Assembly: GCA_902541775.1 (NCBI GenBank)
Contig: CACBSE010000001.1
Location: 1 to 64,000 of the forward strand
DNA from: an uncultured Litorivicinus sp.
GTDB lineage: Bacteria; Pseudomonadota; Gammaproteobacteria; Pseudomonadales; Litorivicinaceae
Direction of reading: 5' to 3'
Length of the DNA stretch: 64,000 nt
The translations under genes were made by a program, and so were the position numbers. The notes under the pieces are model-generated. The model was not told where the DNA came from. It did not search any database and worked only from the letters and a program-made list of their open reading frames with translations. Of this stretch, positions 46,846 to 56,356 are shown piece after piece (position 1 is the first letter of the stretch; every line of letters starts with the position of its first letter).

Positions 46846-48582
46846 GTGCTAAAACCACCACTGTTGCAGTGGGCTAAGGCCTACAATTGCTCGAAACTAA
46901 GCGACGATACGGTTGCAGCTGTCATCGTCACCATAATGCTGATTCCTCAATCTCTCGCTTACGCGCTGCTTGCTGGATTACCCCCGGAAGTTGGCCTTTA
47001 TGCGTCAATTCTGCCTTTATTCGCTTATGCTCTCCTCGGCTCGAGCATGACGCTTGCTGTTGGACCTGTCGCTGTCATTTCGTTAATGACAGCAGCAGCA
47101 ATCGGTCCAATCGCCACACCAGACTCACCGGAATACTTAGGTGCAGCGATCTTGCTGAGCCTGCTATCAGGCGCCATCCTCTTGGGGCTTGGGTTTGCCC
47201 GCGCAGGATTTCTTGCCAATCTTCTCTCGCACTCGGTGATCTCTGGCTTTATCAGCGCCTCCGCAATCTTAATCGCAGTCGGTCAACTTAAGCACATCTT
47301 GGGCATCCGAGTGTATGGTCACGATATGCCATCAATTCTGCTAAACCTTACAACACATCTGAATGAGACAAATTTGCCGACGTTAGTCATCGGTGTTTCC
47401 TCAATGATCTTTCTATTTTGGGTCCGCAATGGGCTCGAACCTCTATTGACGAAAATCGGGATGACCGCGGCCGTTGCCGGGAGTGTGACTAAGGCCGGCC
47501 CGGTAGTGGCCGTGATTGTTTCAACGACAATTGTCAGCTTTTTTGCCTTGCATCATGCAGGTGTCTCAATCATTGGCGTTATCCCTGACGGACTGCCGGT
47601 ACCCTCATTGCCCGAGCTTGATCTAACCCTTGCCAAACAACTCCTTCCTGCAGCATTTCTGATCTCGATCGTTGGCTTCGTTGAGACAGTGAGCGTCGGC
47701 CACACACTCGCCGCCCGTCGCCGCGAAAGAATCCAGCCGAACCAAGAGTTGATCGGATTGGGAGCAGCAAATATTGCCAGTGGTTTTGGCGGAGGGTTCC
47801 CCGTCACTGGTGGGTTTAGCCGCTCAGTGGTGAATTTTGAGGCCGGTGCAAAAACACCACTTGCGGGTATCATCACTGCAATCATGATTGCAATGACTGC
47901 CTTATTCTTGACCCCCCTGTTTGAATATCTTCCCAAAGCTGTGTTGGCTGCGACAGTCATCGTGGCTGTCCTATCTCTTGTCGATTTGAGAGCGATCCAT
48001 CGCGTTTGGGTCTTTTCTAAACCGGATTTTTGGGCGATGTTAACAACGATCATCGTGGTCCTAGGGATCGGAATCGAAGCCGGAATAGTGGCCGGAATTG
48101 TCGTTTCAATTTGCTTTCTATTGGCGAAAATTGCACGTCCACACTTCGCTGTCATCGGTCAGATCCCTGGCACCCAGCACTTTCGAAATGCAAACCGCCA
48201 TGACGTCCTGAAAAGTGAAAAAATTCTGGCCATCCGCTTGGACGAAATGCTGTATTTTTTAAACGGCCATACCTTCGAAGATGCTATCAATGAGTTACTC
48301 AGCAAAAACAAACACCTGACCGATCTGGTGTTGCTCTGTCACGCGATCAACGAAATTGATGCGTCAGGCCTTGAAGTGCTCGAATCGATTAATGAAAGAC
48401 TACATTCTCAGAACATCAAATTTCACTTGTCAGAGGTCAAAGGGCCTGTGATGGATCGCCTAGACCGAGTCGGTTTCAGAACGCACCTGACAGGGCAGAT
48501 TTTCCTCTCACATTATGAGGCGATGTGTACACTCGACCCAGCGTGCGAGACTAACGGCAACACTCAATCAGCTGGAGCGTAG
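46846..48582 (+). CDS. SulP-family anion permease with STAS domain
   Basis: A 578-aa membrane protein with about 12 helices: IMLIPQSLAYALLAGLPPEVGLYASI (SulP signature), VISGFISASAILIAVGQ, FVETVSVGHTL and GFGGGFPVTGGFSRSVVNFEAGAKTPLAG. A C-terminal STAS domain covers about residues 455-565 (LVLLCHAINEIDASGLEVLESI). It starts at GTG, 214 bp after the DUF442 gene. It probably moves sulfate or bicarbonate; context favours sulfate. The 3' end overlaps murQ, convergent, by 15 bp. Confidence 0.9.
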   Translation: MLKPPLLQWAKAYNCSKLSDDTVAAVIVTIMLIPQSLAYALLAGLPPEVGLYASILPLFAYALLGSSMTLAVGPVAVISLMTAAAIGPIATPDSPEYLGAAILLSLLSGAILLGLGFARAGFLANLLSHSVISGFISASAILIAVGQLKHILGIRVYGHDMPSILLNLTTHLNETNLPTLVIGVSSMIFLFWVRNGLEPLLTKIGMTAAVAGSVTKAGPVVAVIVSTTIVSFFALHHAGVSIIGVIPDGLPVPSLPELDLTLAKQLLPAAFLISIVGFVETVSVGHTLAARRRERIQPNQELIGLGAANIASGFGGGFPVTGGFSRSVVNFEAGAKTPLAGIITAIMIAMTALFLTPLFEYLPKAVLAATVIVAVLSLVDLRAIHRVWVFSKPDFWAMLTTIIVVLGIGIEAGIVAGIVVSICFLLAKIARPHFAVIGQIPGTQHFRNANRHDVLKSEKILAIRLDEMLYFLNGHTFEDAINELLSKNKHLTDLVLLCHAINEIDASGLEVLESINERLHSQNIKFHLSEVKGPVMDRLDRVGFRTHLTGQIFLSHYEAMCTLDPACETNGNTQSAGA

Positions 48583-49473
48583 CAGCTCACTAAAAGGACG
48601 CTCATCCGCGAGAGCTTCTTGGGCATCTCCACGATCCCACCCTGATGCGACCAATAAGCCTGTGCGTAAATCCCAATTTAGTTCATGCAACAACTGATAC
48701 GCACGCGACTGGTCAAACCCATCGATTTGGCCTGCCAAGATTCGCGCCTGACGGTCTTTCAGTTTCGCATTTGTTGCCTGAACACACAGCATCTCATTAC
48801 CGAGCACACGCCCAAGCTGCGTCATAAGCGCTGTGGAGAACGCATTCAGTAATGCTTTTTGCGCCGTACCAGCACCCAACCGCGTGGAGCCAGCAAGGAC
48901 TTCAGCACCCGTTTCAGTGACCAAACCATGCTCGGCGATGGTAACCAGTTGACCGGCCGGATTTGAACTCACACCAATGGTCAAAGCACCTTGCACTTTG
49001 GCTGCTGCGAGAACCTGACAAGTGAATGGCGTATTCCCCGAGGCTGCAATACCAATGATCACATCTGAGGCAGTGAGACACTGTTGTTCGACCTGTACAA
49101 CCGCGTCATCGACATCATCTTCGGCACCCTCGACCGATTCAGCAAGCGCCTTCGCACCCCCTGCAATCAAATAGATCAGACGATTCAGGGGCCATCCAAA
49201 CGTTGGGACCAGTTCGACACCGTCCTGAACACCAATCCGAATGGAACAACCTGCCCCAGCATACACTAGTCGCCCTTCACTCCGACGAAGACGGTCTGTC
49301 GCAGCCTCGACAGCGGCGGCAAGTTGATCTGTAATTTTTCGAATCGCCTCAACCGCTTGAGCCTGCGACGCCAACAAACGCTCTAATTGCAGAGCAACCG
49401 GAAGCCGATCAAACTCTCGACCAGCCGGATCGACGATCTCCGTCGGTGATAGCGTTACTTTTTCTTGGCCCAC
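48568..49473 (-). CDS. murQ: N-acetylmuramic acid 6-phosphate etherase MurQ
   Basis: A 301-aa SIS-domain enzyme in peptidoglycan recycling; it cleaves the lactyl ether of MurNAc-6P to GlcNAc-6P. GRLVYAGAGCSIRIGVQDGVELVPTFGWP is the characteristic early region, and GIAASGNTPFTCQVL, SSNPAGQL and LAGSTRLGAGTAQKALLNAFST are the family signature. The start overlaps the glnS stop. Confidence 0.93.
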   Translation of the reverse strand: MGQEKVTLSPTEIVDPAGREFDRLPVALQLERLLASQAQAVEAIRKITDQLAAAVEAATDRLRRSEGRLVYAGAGCSIRIGVQDGVELVPTFGWPLNRLIYLIAGGAKALAESVEGAEDDVDDAVVQVEQQCLTASDVIIGIAASGNTPFTCQVLAAAKVQGALTIGVSSNPAGQLVTIAEHGLVTETGAEVLAGSTRLGAGTAQKALLNAFSTALMTQLGRVLGNEMLCVQATNAKLKDRQARILAGQIDGFDQSRAYQLLHELNWDLRTGLLVASGWDRGDAQEALADERPFSELLRSS

Positions 49474-51101
49474 GCGTGTTTCAATGTCACAGAACGGTTA
49501 TAAATGATCCGGTCGTCAGAACTCTCAGAATCTTGTTTAAAAAAACCAACACGCTCGAATTGGAAATAGGCATCAGGCATCAGTGTCCCGAGTGCAGGCT
49601 CAACCAACGCTTGACCGTTAATCAGTGATTCTGAATTCATGACTGATGCAAGATCTTCATAGTTTCCCGGATCCGGCACTGTGAAGAGTCGATCATACAA
49701 ACGCACATCGACTTCTCTCGCGGATGCTGCGTGGACCCAATGGATAGTGCCCTTGACCTTCCGGCCTGATTGATCCCGCCCTGAACGCGTCTCTGGGTCG
49801 TATCGCACATGAACTTCAGATACTAGCCCCTGAGCATCAAGCACGACGTCCTCGAAATCGACAATGAATCCATACTTCAATCGAACGCTACCGCCAGGGG
49901 ATAGTCGGAAGAACCCTTCGGGTGGGTTAAGTTCAAAATCTGACCGATCAATCGAAAGCTCACGACCGAAAAGCATAGTGCGAGATCCTAATTCAGGGCG
50001 CTTAGGGTGCCAGGGAACGTCCAGCCCCAGAGAGACTTGATCCCAGTTCGTGACCACGACCTTCAGCGGATTTAAAACAGCCATCGCTTTGTGCGCACGC
50101 CGTTCGAGGTCATCACGGATCGAACTTTCGAGAATCTGTAGTTCGATGGTGTTCAGCTTCCGCGTGACGCCAATGCGTTCGCAGAAAAATCGAATGCCCT
50201 CGGGTGAGTAACCTCGACGACGCATCCCAGCGATCGTCGGCATCCGTGGATCATCCCACCCGGATACATAGCCGCCCTCAACCAATGCATTCAACTTCCG
50301 TTTACTGGTCACAGTCCCCTCAAGTTCAAGGCGACTGAATTCAGTTTGTTTCGGTCGATGAGGGACTGGCAGTTTTTTCAACAGCCACTCATATAGCGGT
50401 CTGTGATCTTCAAACTCGAGCGTACATAACGAATGCGTGATCCCTTCGATTGCATCACTTTGACCATGAGCATAATCGTAGGTGGGGTAAATACACCACT
50501 GATCACCAGTCCGTGGATGTGATAGGTGCCGAATGCGATATAGCGCCGGATCGCGAAGATTCAAATTCGGGGCCGACATTGAAATCTTCGCTCGAAGAAC
50601 AGCTGCCCCTACAAGTAATTCTCCATCACGCATTTTTAGAAATAGCGCTTCGTTTTCTTCGGGCGAGCGATCACGATAAGGACTATCGACTCCAGGCTCC
50701 GTCAATGTTCCCCGGTTGGCTCGCATTGCTTCCGCTGACTGCTCATCAACGTAGGCATCTCCATTTCGGATTAAATGCAATGCCCAATCAAAGAGTTGCT
50801 GAAAATAGTCGGCCGTGTGGTAGAGTGCTGACCAGTCAAACCCAAGCCAACTCACATCTGCTTGAATTGCATCAATATATTCCTGAGATTCTTTCTCGGG
50901 GTTGGTGTCATCAAATCGAAGATGACAACGCCCGCCAAACTCTTCAGCCAATCCAAAGTTGAGACAGATACTCTTCGCGTGACCAACGTGCAAATACCCA
51001 TTGGGCTCTGGTGGAAAACGCGTGACGACTTCCGTCAGTTGACCCTGTTTAATTTGGTCGGCGATCTTTGTCCGAATAAAGTTCGTTGGCTTTTCGCTCA
51101 C
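49455..51101 (-). CDS. glnS: Glutaminyl-tRNA synthetase
   Basis: A 548-aa class I synthetase. RFPPEPNGYLHVGHAKSICLNFGLA holds the HIGH-type motif; RFDDTNPEKE, YPTYDYAHGQSDAIEGITHSLCTLEFEDHR and VTSKRKL (KMSKS-type) follow. A C-terminal beta-barrel anticodon domain follows. Indicates direct Gln-tRNA charging, as in gammaproteobacteria. Confidence 0.97.
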   Translation of the reverse strand: MSEKPTNFIRTKIADQIKQGQLTEVVTRFPPEPNGYLHVGHAKSICLNFGLAEEFGGRCHLRFDDTNPEKESQEYIDAIQADVSWLGFDWSALYHTADYFQQLFDWALHLIRNGDAYVDEQSAEAMRANRGTLTEPGVDSPYRDRSPEENEALFLKMRDGELLVGAAVLRAKISMSAPNLNLRDPALYRIRHLSHPRTGDQWCIYPTYDYAHGQSDAIEGITHSLCTLEFEDHRPLYEWLLKKLPVPHRPKQTEFSRLELEGTVTSKRKLNALVEGGYVSGWDDPRMPTIAGMRRRGYSPEGIRFFCERIGVTRKLNTIELQILESSIRDDLERRAHKAMAVLNPLKVVVTNWDQVSLGLDVPWHPKRPELGSRTMLFGRELSIDRSDFELNPPEGFFRLSPGGSVRLKYGFIVDFEDVVLDAQGLVSEVHVRYDPETRSGRDQSGRKVKGTIHWVHAASAREVDVRLYDRLFTVPDPGNYEDLASVMNSESLINGQALVEPALGTLMPDAYFQFERVGFFKQDSESSDDRIIYNRSVTLKHAWAKKK

Positions 51102-51103
51102 GG

Positions 51104-51967
51104 TTACACCATCAACAAAGTCGCAAGCTGTCTGCGGCCTGTTCGTGCTCGCGGATCGTCATTACCCAACCGATCAAAGATTTGAATCAATAACAAACGC
51201 GCGGCATCGTCGTTATATTGGCGATCAGTCCGAATGATGGTTAATAGATGCGTTATCGCTGACTCGACATCATCGGAGACCATTAGGTGCACAGCTAAGA
51301 AATAACGGGCCTCACTGTCCTCATCACTCGCCTCGATGCGAGATTCGCAAGTTGCGCGATCAGGGGCGCCGGCTAATAAATCCCGAAATGCCTTGCCCGC
51401 AGCAATCGACTTCGCCCGCGGATCCACCCGATGTGCATCTGGGAGACGCTCAATAATTGCTTCAGCACTGTCTAAATCACCCTTTTTGAGTAGCACCTGC
51501 GCCATATCAAGATACACATCATAATTTTCTGGATCATCTGCGGTAATCAGCTGATACAAGGCAATCGCTTCATCATATTGACCCAATGCGACAAGCTCAG
51601 CGGCACGTTCCAGCGGAGATGCTTCGACTCGCTCAACATGCTTGTCTAAAATGGCACGAATCTCCCCGTCGGACAGCGCTCCCGTAAAATGATCAGCTGG
51701 CTGGCCATTCTTAAAAAGGACGACAGTCGGCAAAGAACGCACACCCATTCCTGCCAGAAGCATTTGCTCCGCATCCGCATCGACCTTGGCTAAAATGAAC
51801 GCACCGGCATATTCATCAGCGAGTCGTTCAAGCATGGGACCTAACGTTTTACACGGGCCACACCATTCCGCGTAAAAATCGACGAGAACAGGGGTTGCCT
51901 GTGATTTTTGGAGAACATCTGTCTCAAAAGTTTCAGATGTGACTTGGATTGAATAAACGTCGGACAT
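51104..51967 (-). CDS. cnoX: Thioredoxin-TPR co-chaperone CnoX (YbbN)
   Basis: A 287-aa protein: thioredoxin domain (VLVDFYAEWCGPCKTLGPMLERLA, with SLPTVVLFKNGQ) in the first 110 aa, then TPR-like helices (GQYDEAIALYQLI, YDVYLDMAQVLLKKGDLDSAEAII). Unlike E. coli CnoX (SxxC), the active site here is a full WCGPC, so it can probably act as a dithiol oxidoreductase as well as a holdase. Located 2 bp before glnS. Confidence 0.9.
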   Translation of the reverse strand: MSDVYSIQVTSETFETDVLQKSQATPVLVDFYAEWCGPCKTLGPMLERLADEYAGAFILAKVDADAEQMLLAGMGVRSLPTVVLFKNGQPADHFTGALSDGEIRAILDKHVERVEASPLERAAELVALGQYDEAIALYQLITADDPENYDVYLDMAQVLLKKGDLDSAEAIIERLPDAHRVDPRAKSIAAGKAFRDLLAGAPDRATCESRIEASDEDSEARYFLAVHLMVSDDVESAITHLLTIIRTDRQYNDDAARLLLIQIFDRLGNDDPRARTGRRQLATLLMV

Positions 51968-52037
51968 AATAACCTGTAAGTTTCATAAATTTGCGACGGA
52001 GTATACCCTGTCGTGACCTTTTGACGTGAGACCACAC

Positions 52038-52460
52038 ATGCAATTGAGTGAAAGACAGCAAGAAATCATTGACGAATTTCAGTTTTTTGATTCCTGGATG
52101 GACAAATATCAATATTTGATTGATCTTGGCAAAGATCTTGAACCGCTCGAAGAATCAGAAAAAAACCAAACCAATTTAGTCCGAGGCTGCCAATCGCAAG
52201 TTTGGATGGTTGTCGACGGTGAAGCATCCCATGTGTCCGTTCGAGCGAATTCAGATGCTGCGATCGTCTCGGGTTTGATCGCGCTGGTCGTGCGTCTGTA
52301 TTCCGATGCATCCGCAGAAGACATTATCAAAACAGAGCCTGAATTCGTCGAAGCGATTGGTTTATCTCAGCATTTATCGCCAACACGGGCGAATGGGCTT
52401 GCCTCCATGCTGCAACGGCTGAAAGCGGAAGCGGCACAATTGGTTGCGAAATCCACATAA
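52038..52460 (+). CDS. sufE: Cysteine desulfurase sulfur acceptor SufE
   Basis: A 140-aa protein from ATG 52038 (MQLSERQQEIIDEFQFFDSW); the track uses an upstream GTG. NLVRGCQSQVWMVV contains the acceptor Cys, and LSPTRANGLASMLQRLK is the SufE end. Takes persulfide sulfur from SufS. It precedes the SUF operon with its own position before the operator. Confidence 0.95.
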   Translation: MQLSERQQEIIDEFQFFDSWMDKYQYLIDLGKDLEPLEESEKNQTNLVRGCQSQVWMVVDGEASHVSVRANSDAAIVSGLIALVVRLYSDASAEDIIKTEPEFVEAIGLSQHLSPTRANGLASMLQRLKAEAAQLVAKST

Positions 52461-52467
52461 ACGCTTG

Positions 52468-52492
52468 ATATAGGACCTAATCAGTCCTATAT
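52468..52492 (+). promoter_or_regulatory. IscR/Rrf2-type operator and promoter of the suf operon
   Basis: ATATAGGAC-CTAATCA-GTCCTATAT is a perfect 9-bp inverted repeat with a 7-bp gap. ATA, GAC, an A/T-rich centre, CA, GTC and TAT agree with the IscR type 1 site. It overlaps TTGATA and TATAAT promoter-like hexamers, so binding should repress. The Rrf2 regulator gene starts 33 bp downstream: probable autoregulation by Fe-S status. Confidence 0.75.
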
Positions 52493-52525
52493 AATGCGCA
52501 TCCGGAATTAATTTGTGGTGCGCCG

Positions 52526-52978
52526 ATGGTACGACTGTCGAAACTGACTGACTATGCCTCAGTGATCTTAGCTCAGATGGCAAGGTATCCTGATGTTCTG
52601 TGGTCAGCGGGGCAGTTGTCTGACGAGTCATCCATCCCGAAACCAACGTGCATAAAGCTGCTCAAACTCTTGGTTAAAGGTGGTGTGCTGACATCAACGC
52701 AAGGCGCTCGAGGCGGTTACAGCTTAGCGAGAGCACCATCACAAATCCCGGTCAAAGTAATCATTGAGGCCATCGAAGGACCGACGGCGATAACTGAGTG
52801 CGGGACAGATGAAACACTGTGCCGGCTCACCGACCACTGTTCAGTGATGTCACGGTGGCGGGAATTAGGTGATCAGGTGGATCACATTCTGACAAAAACG
52901 ACGTTGGAAGACCTGATCAGCCCACACACGCTCTATGCGCGATCCGATCGCCGTATCGAGACTTTGGAGGTGTACTGA
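52526..52978 (+). CDS. Rrf2-family Fe-S-responsive SUF regulator
   Basis: A 150-aa winged-helix regulator. Start [23 protein letters not shown], helix [32 protein letters not shown] (Rrf2 signature) and three Cys in [15 protein letters not shown] that can hold an Fe-S cluster. It is the Rrf2 subgroup usually named SUF assembly regulator. The stop overlaps the sufB start (TGATG). Confidence 0.93.
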   Translation: MVRLSKLTDYASVILAQMARYPDVLWSAGQLSDESSIPKPTCIKLLKLLVKGGVLTSTQGARGGYSLARAPSQIPVKVIIEAIEGPTAITECGTDETLCRLTDHCSVMSRWRELGDQVDHILTKTTLEDLISPHTLYARSDRRIETLEVY

Positions 52979-54420
52979 TGAGTCAACAAGAGATCGATCA
53001 ACTAGTCGACCAGGACTATAAATATGGGTTCGTGACCGATATTGAATCCGACACACTACCGCCGGGTTTGAATGAGGATGTCATTCGTGAAATTTCGACC
53101 CGCAAAGGTGAACCTGAGTGGTTATTGGAATGGCGGCTGGAGGCTTATACCAAATGGCTTGAGATGACACCACCTGAATGGGCGCACCTTGACTACCCAC
53201 CGATTGATTTCCAAGCAATCAGTTATTTCTCTGCGCCGAAACAGCAAGGCGATGGACCGAAAAGCCTAGACGAAGTCGATCCTGCATTGATCGAGACGTA
53301 CAACAAACTCGGGATACCACTTGAAGAACAAAAGATGCTCGCAGGCGTCGCTGTCGACGCGGTCTTCGATTCGGTTAGCGTGGTAACAACATTTAAGGAG
53401 AAGTTACATGAAGCGGGAGTTGTCTTTTGTCCGTTATCAGAAGCCGTTCATTCCCACCCTGAGCTTGTGAAAAAGTTTCTGGGCTCGGTCGTTCCTCAAA
53501 ACGATAACTACTATGGTGCTCTCAATTCGGCCGTATTCTCGGATGGCTCGTTCGTTTATATCCCGAAGGGCGTTCGGTGTCCGATGGAGCTCTCGACCTA
53601 CTTCCGGATTAATCAACAAAATACAGGGCAGTTTGAACGTACACTCATTGTCGCTGAGGAAGGTTCATATGTGTCATATCTTGAAGGATGCACAGCACCA
53701 CAACGTGACGAAAATCAATTGCACGCGGCGGTCGTCGAACTGGTTGCTGAAACAGATGCCGAGATCAAATACTCAACAGTACAAAACTGGTTTGCTGGCG
53801 ATGATGAAGGTAAAGGGGGAATTTATAACTTCGTAACCAAGCGCGGTGAATGCCGTGGTGATCGAGCCAAGATCAGTTGGACACAACTTGAAACAGGCTC
53901 CGCCATCACTTGGAAATATCCAAGTTGCGTCTTAAAAGGAGCAGATTCCGTTGGTGAGTTCTATTCAGTAGCAGTTGCTGGAAAGAAGCAACAAGCAGAT
54001 ACCGGCACAAAAATGGTCCATATTGGCCCACGCACGCGTTCAACAATTATTTCAAAAGGTATTTCGACTGCCCGCGGTCAAAATGCCTATCGAGGATTGG
54101 TGAAAGTCCTACCCGGTGCTGTTGATGCACGGAATTTCACACAGTGCGATTCGCTGTTAATCGGCGATCAATGTGGTGCGCACACATTCCCCTACGTTGA
54201 GGCTCAAGAACCCAGCGCTCAACTCGAACACGAAGCCACAACGTCAAAAGTCAGTGATGACCAGTTGTTCTACCTGAGGACGCGTGGCATGAGTGAAGAA
54301 GACGCTCTCAACATGGTCGTCAATGGTTTCTGTAAAGAAGTCTTCCAAAAACTTCCGATGGAGTTCGCTGTCGAGGCCGAAGCACTCCTTGGTATTACAC
54401 TTGAAGGAGCAGTCGGCTGA
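52978..54420 (+). CDS. sufB: Fe-S scaffold protein SufB
   Basis: A 480-aa scaffold subunit. [92 protein letters not shown] and the late Cys in [20 protein letters not shown] are SufB motifs. Binds SufC and SufD to build the cluster. Confidence 0.97.
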   Translation: MSQQEIDQLVDQDYKYGFVTDIESDTLPPGLNEDVIREISTRKGEPEWLLEWRLEAYTKWLEMTPPEWAHLDYPPIDFQAISYFSAPKQQGDGPKSLDEVDPALIETYNKLGIPLEEQKMLAGVAVDAVFDSVSVVTTFKEKLHEAGVVFCPLSEAVHSHPELVKKFLGSVVPQNDNYYGALNSAVFSDGSFVYIPKGVRCPMELSTYFRINQQNTGQFERTLIVAEEGSYVSYLEGCTAPQRDENQLHAAVVELVAETDAEIKYSTVQNWFAGDDEGKGGIYNFVTKRGECRGDRAKISWTQLETGSAITWKYPSCVLKGADSVGEFYSVAVAGKKQQADTGTKMVHIGPRTRSTIISKGISTARGQNAYRGLVKVLPGAVDARNFTQCDSLLIGDQCGAHTFPYVEAQEPSAQLEHEATTSKVSDDQLFYLRTRGMSEEDALNMVVNGFCKEVFQKLPMEFAVEAEALLGITLEGAVG

Positions 54421-55163
54421 TGCTGTCTATTCGCAATCTACACGCACGGGTTAGTGATAAGCCCATCCTCAAAGGCATCAATCTTGAGATCGGTACTGGT
54501 GAAATACACGCCATCATGGGGCCGAACGGCTCCGGTAAGAGCACATTATCGTCGGTACTTGCCGGCCGCGATGACTACGAAGTGACCGATGGAGAAGTGA
54601 TCTACATGGGTCAAAACCTACTCGATTTAGAACCTGAAGAGCGTGCGTGGGCCGGTGTATTTCTCTCTTTCCAGTATCCTGTTGAAATTCCAGGTGTCAA
54701 AAATATTTATTTGTTGAAAGCAGCAGTGAACGCCATACGAGAACATAGCGGACTCCCTGAGTTAAGAGCCGGTGAGTTTTTAAAACTCGTGCGTGAAAAA
54801 CTCAAAGTCATGCAAATTGATGAATCTTTCCTGCATCGTAACGTCAACGAAGGTTTCTCAGGTGGCGAAAAAAAACGAAATGAAATTCTGCAGATGCAAC
54901 TACTTGAGCCAACGCTCGCGCTCCTCGATGAGACAGACTCCGGCCTCGACGTTGATGCGCTTCGTGTTGTTGGGGAAGGGATCAACCAAATGCGCTCGCC
55001 AGAGCGCAGCGTCTTACTCATCACGCACTACCAACGCTTACTTGACATTGTGAAACCCGACTTTGTGCACGTGTTGGCGCATGGTGAAATCAAATTATCA
55101 GGTGACCATACGCTGGCTGAAAAGCTCGAGCGCGAAGGCTACGAAGGGATCGAAGCAGCATGA
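54420..55163 (+). CDS. sufC: SUF ATPase SufC
   Basis: A 247-aa ABC-type ATPase: Walker A IMGPNGSGKSTLSSVLAG, signature FSGGEKKRNEILQM, Walker B LALLDETDSGLDVDAL and ITHYQRLL. Energises the SufBCD scaffold. Start shares the A of the sufB stop codon. Confidence 0.97.
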   Translation: MLSIRNLHARVSDKPILKGINLEIGTGEIHAIMGPNGSGKSTLSSVLAGRDDYEVTDGEVIYMGQNLLDLEPEERAWAGVFLSFQYPVEIPGVKNIYLLKAAVNAIREHSGLPELRAGEFLKLVREKLKVMQIDESFLHRNVNEGFSGGEKKRNEILQMQLLEPTLALLDETDSGLDVDALRVVGEGINQMRSPERSVLLITHYQRLLDIVKPDFVHVLAHGEIKLSGDHTLAEKLEREGYEGIEAA

Positions 55164-56356
55164 GCGGATTCAGTGAATGGTTAGCTCGCATCAAGGACGT
55201 CCGTGCACCAGAAGCGCTAGCAGTTGGTTTACCCAACAAACGTATCGAGTCATGGAAATATGTGCCGATCCGGGGCCTTGCACGTACGACATGGCAACCG
55301 GCAAGCCCGCAGATTACAGAACAATTTGCATTGACGGGCGGTCAATTTGTCAATGTCCCCACGGTCAACGGATGCGCAGTATCTGAGAATACGCTGACCG
55401 CATCCGAGCAGAAACGCCTTGACAGGATGAGTCAGGCCCATGGATTTGGCCTCACCCAGGCTGCACTTGAAAACACTCGGTTGGTGCTTACGATTCAAAA
55501 AACTGCGTCGGTGGTTTTGAATCTGCATCACCTTGCGAATCAGGCGAGCTCAGCAGGTTTCGCAACACTCGTGTTGCGAGTTGAGGCGGGTGGACAGCTG
55601 ACCCTGGTCGAACAATTCGAATCAACCGATATTGAGTCGGCAAATCTCAGCTCACTGCGTTGTCTGGTTGCTTTATCACGTGATTCATCGGTCACGCATG
55701 TGCGCTTTCAAGCAGCCAATGCTGCTGCACACGTGTTTTCCAATCTCGATGTTGAATGTAGTGAAAATGCGACCTACCGACTACAAACAATTGAGTTCGG
55801 ATCGAAGTTAGCTCGGAACGATGTTCATATTGCCCTAGTTGGGCGCGAGGCATCGGCTTCGGTGAACGGACTTGCCATCACAAGTGGCACGCAATACCAC
55901 GATACACATCTGGCGATTGATCATGTGGTCGGTGAGACCAACAGTGAAATGACCTTCAGAAATATGGTCGATGGGAAAGGCGAGGCAACATTTAATGGTC
56001 GCGTCCTGATTTGCAAGGATTCACAACGATCAGCGACTGAGCAGTCTGTTGCAAACCTTTTATTGTCAGACTCTGCTCGCGTGAATCCAAAACCGGAACT
56101 CGAAATCTATGCCGACGATGTAACCGCTTCACATGGGTGTACTGTTGGTAGTCTCAATAAGACTGAACTGTTCTACTTGAAAAGTCGTGGACTGTCAGAG
56201 GCCGACGCCCGCGCTTTCCTGCAATATGCTTTTGCAGAAAAAATCGTCGAGGAAATTGAACATCGAGACATCCGAGAATTGGTCGAGACGCAACTCTTGG
56301 GTGAATTGAAGCATGGCGAACTGATCGCCGAGCTCAAGGAATCTATCGATGTTTGA
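55160..56356 (+). CDS. sufD: Fe-S assembly protein SufD
   Basis: A 398-aa SufB paralogue. The N-domain is helical (LPNKRIESWKYVPIRGLA). The beta-helix includes TFRNMVDGKGEATFNGRVLI, ANLLLSDSARVNPKPELEIYADDVTASHGCTVG and FYLKSRGLSEADARAFLQYAFAEKIV. Overlaps sufC by 4 bp and sufS by 8 bp. Confidence 0.96.
   Translation: MSGFSEWLARIKDVRAPEALAVGLPNKRIESWKYVPIRGLARTTWQPASPQITEQFALTGGQFVNVPTVNGCAVSENTLTASEQKRLDRMSQAHGFGLTQAALENTRLVLTIQKTASVVLNLHHLANQASSAGFATLVLRVEAGGQLTLVEQFESTDIESANLSSLRCLVALSRDSSVTHVRFQAANAAAHVFSNLDVECSENATYRLQTIEFGSKLARNDVHIALVGREASASVNGLAITSGTQYHDTHLAIDHVVGETNSEMTFRNMVDGKGEATFNGRVLICKDSQRSATEQSVANLLLSDSARVNPKPELEIYADDVTASHGCTVGSLNKTELFYLKSRGLSEADARAFLQYAFAEKIVEEIEHRDIRELVETQLLGELKHGELIAELKESIDV

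Noticed and set aside
46649-46852. 67-aa ORF between DUF442 and SulP genes
   Set aside because: No domain or ribosome site; the gap looks like plain spacer.
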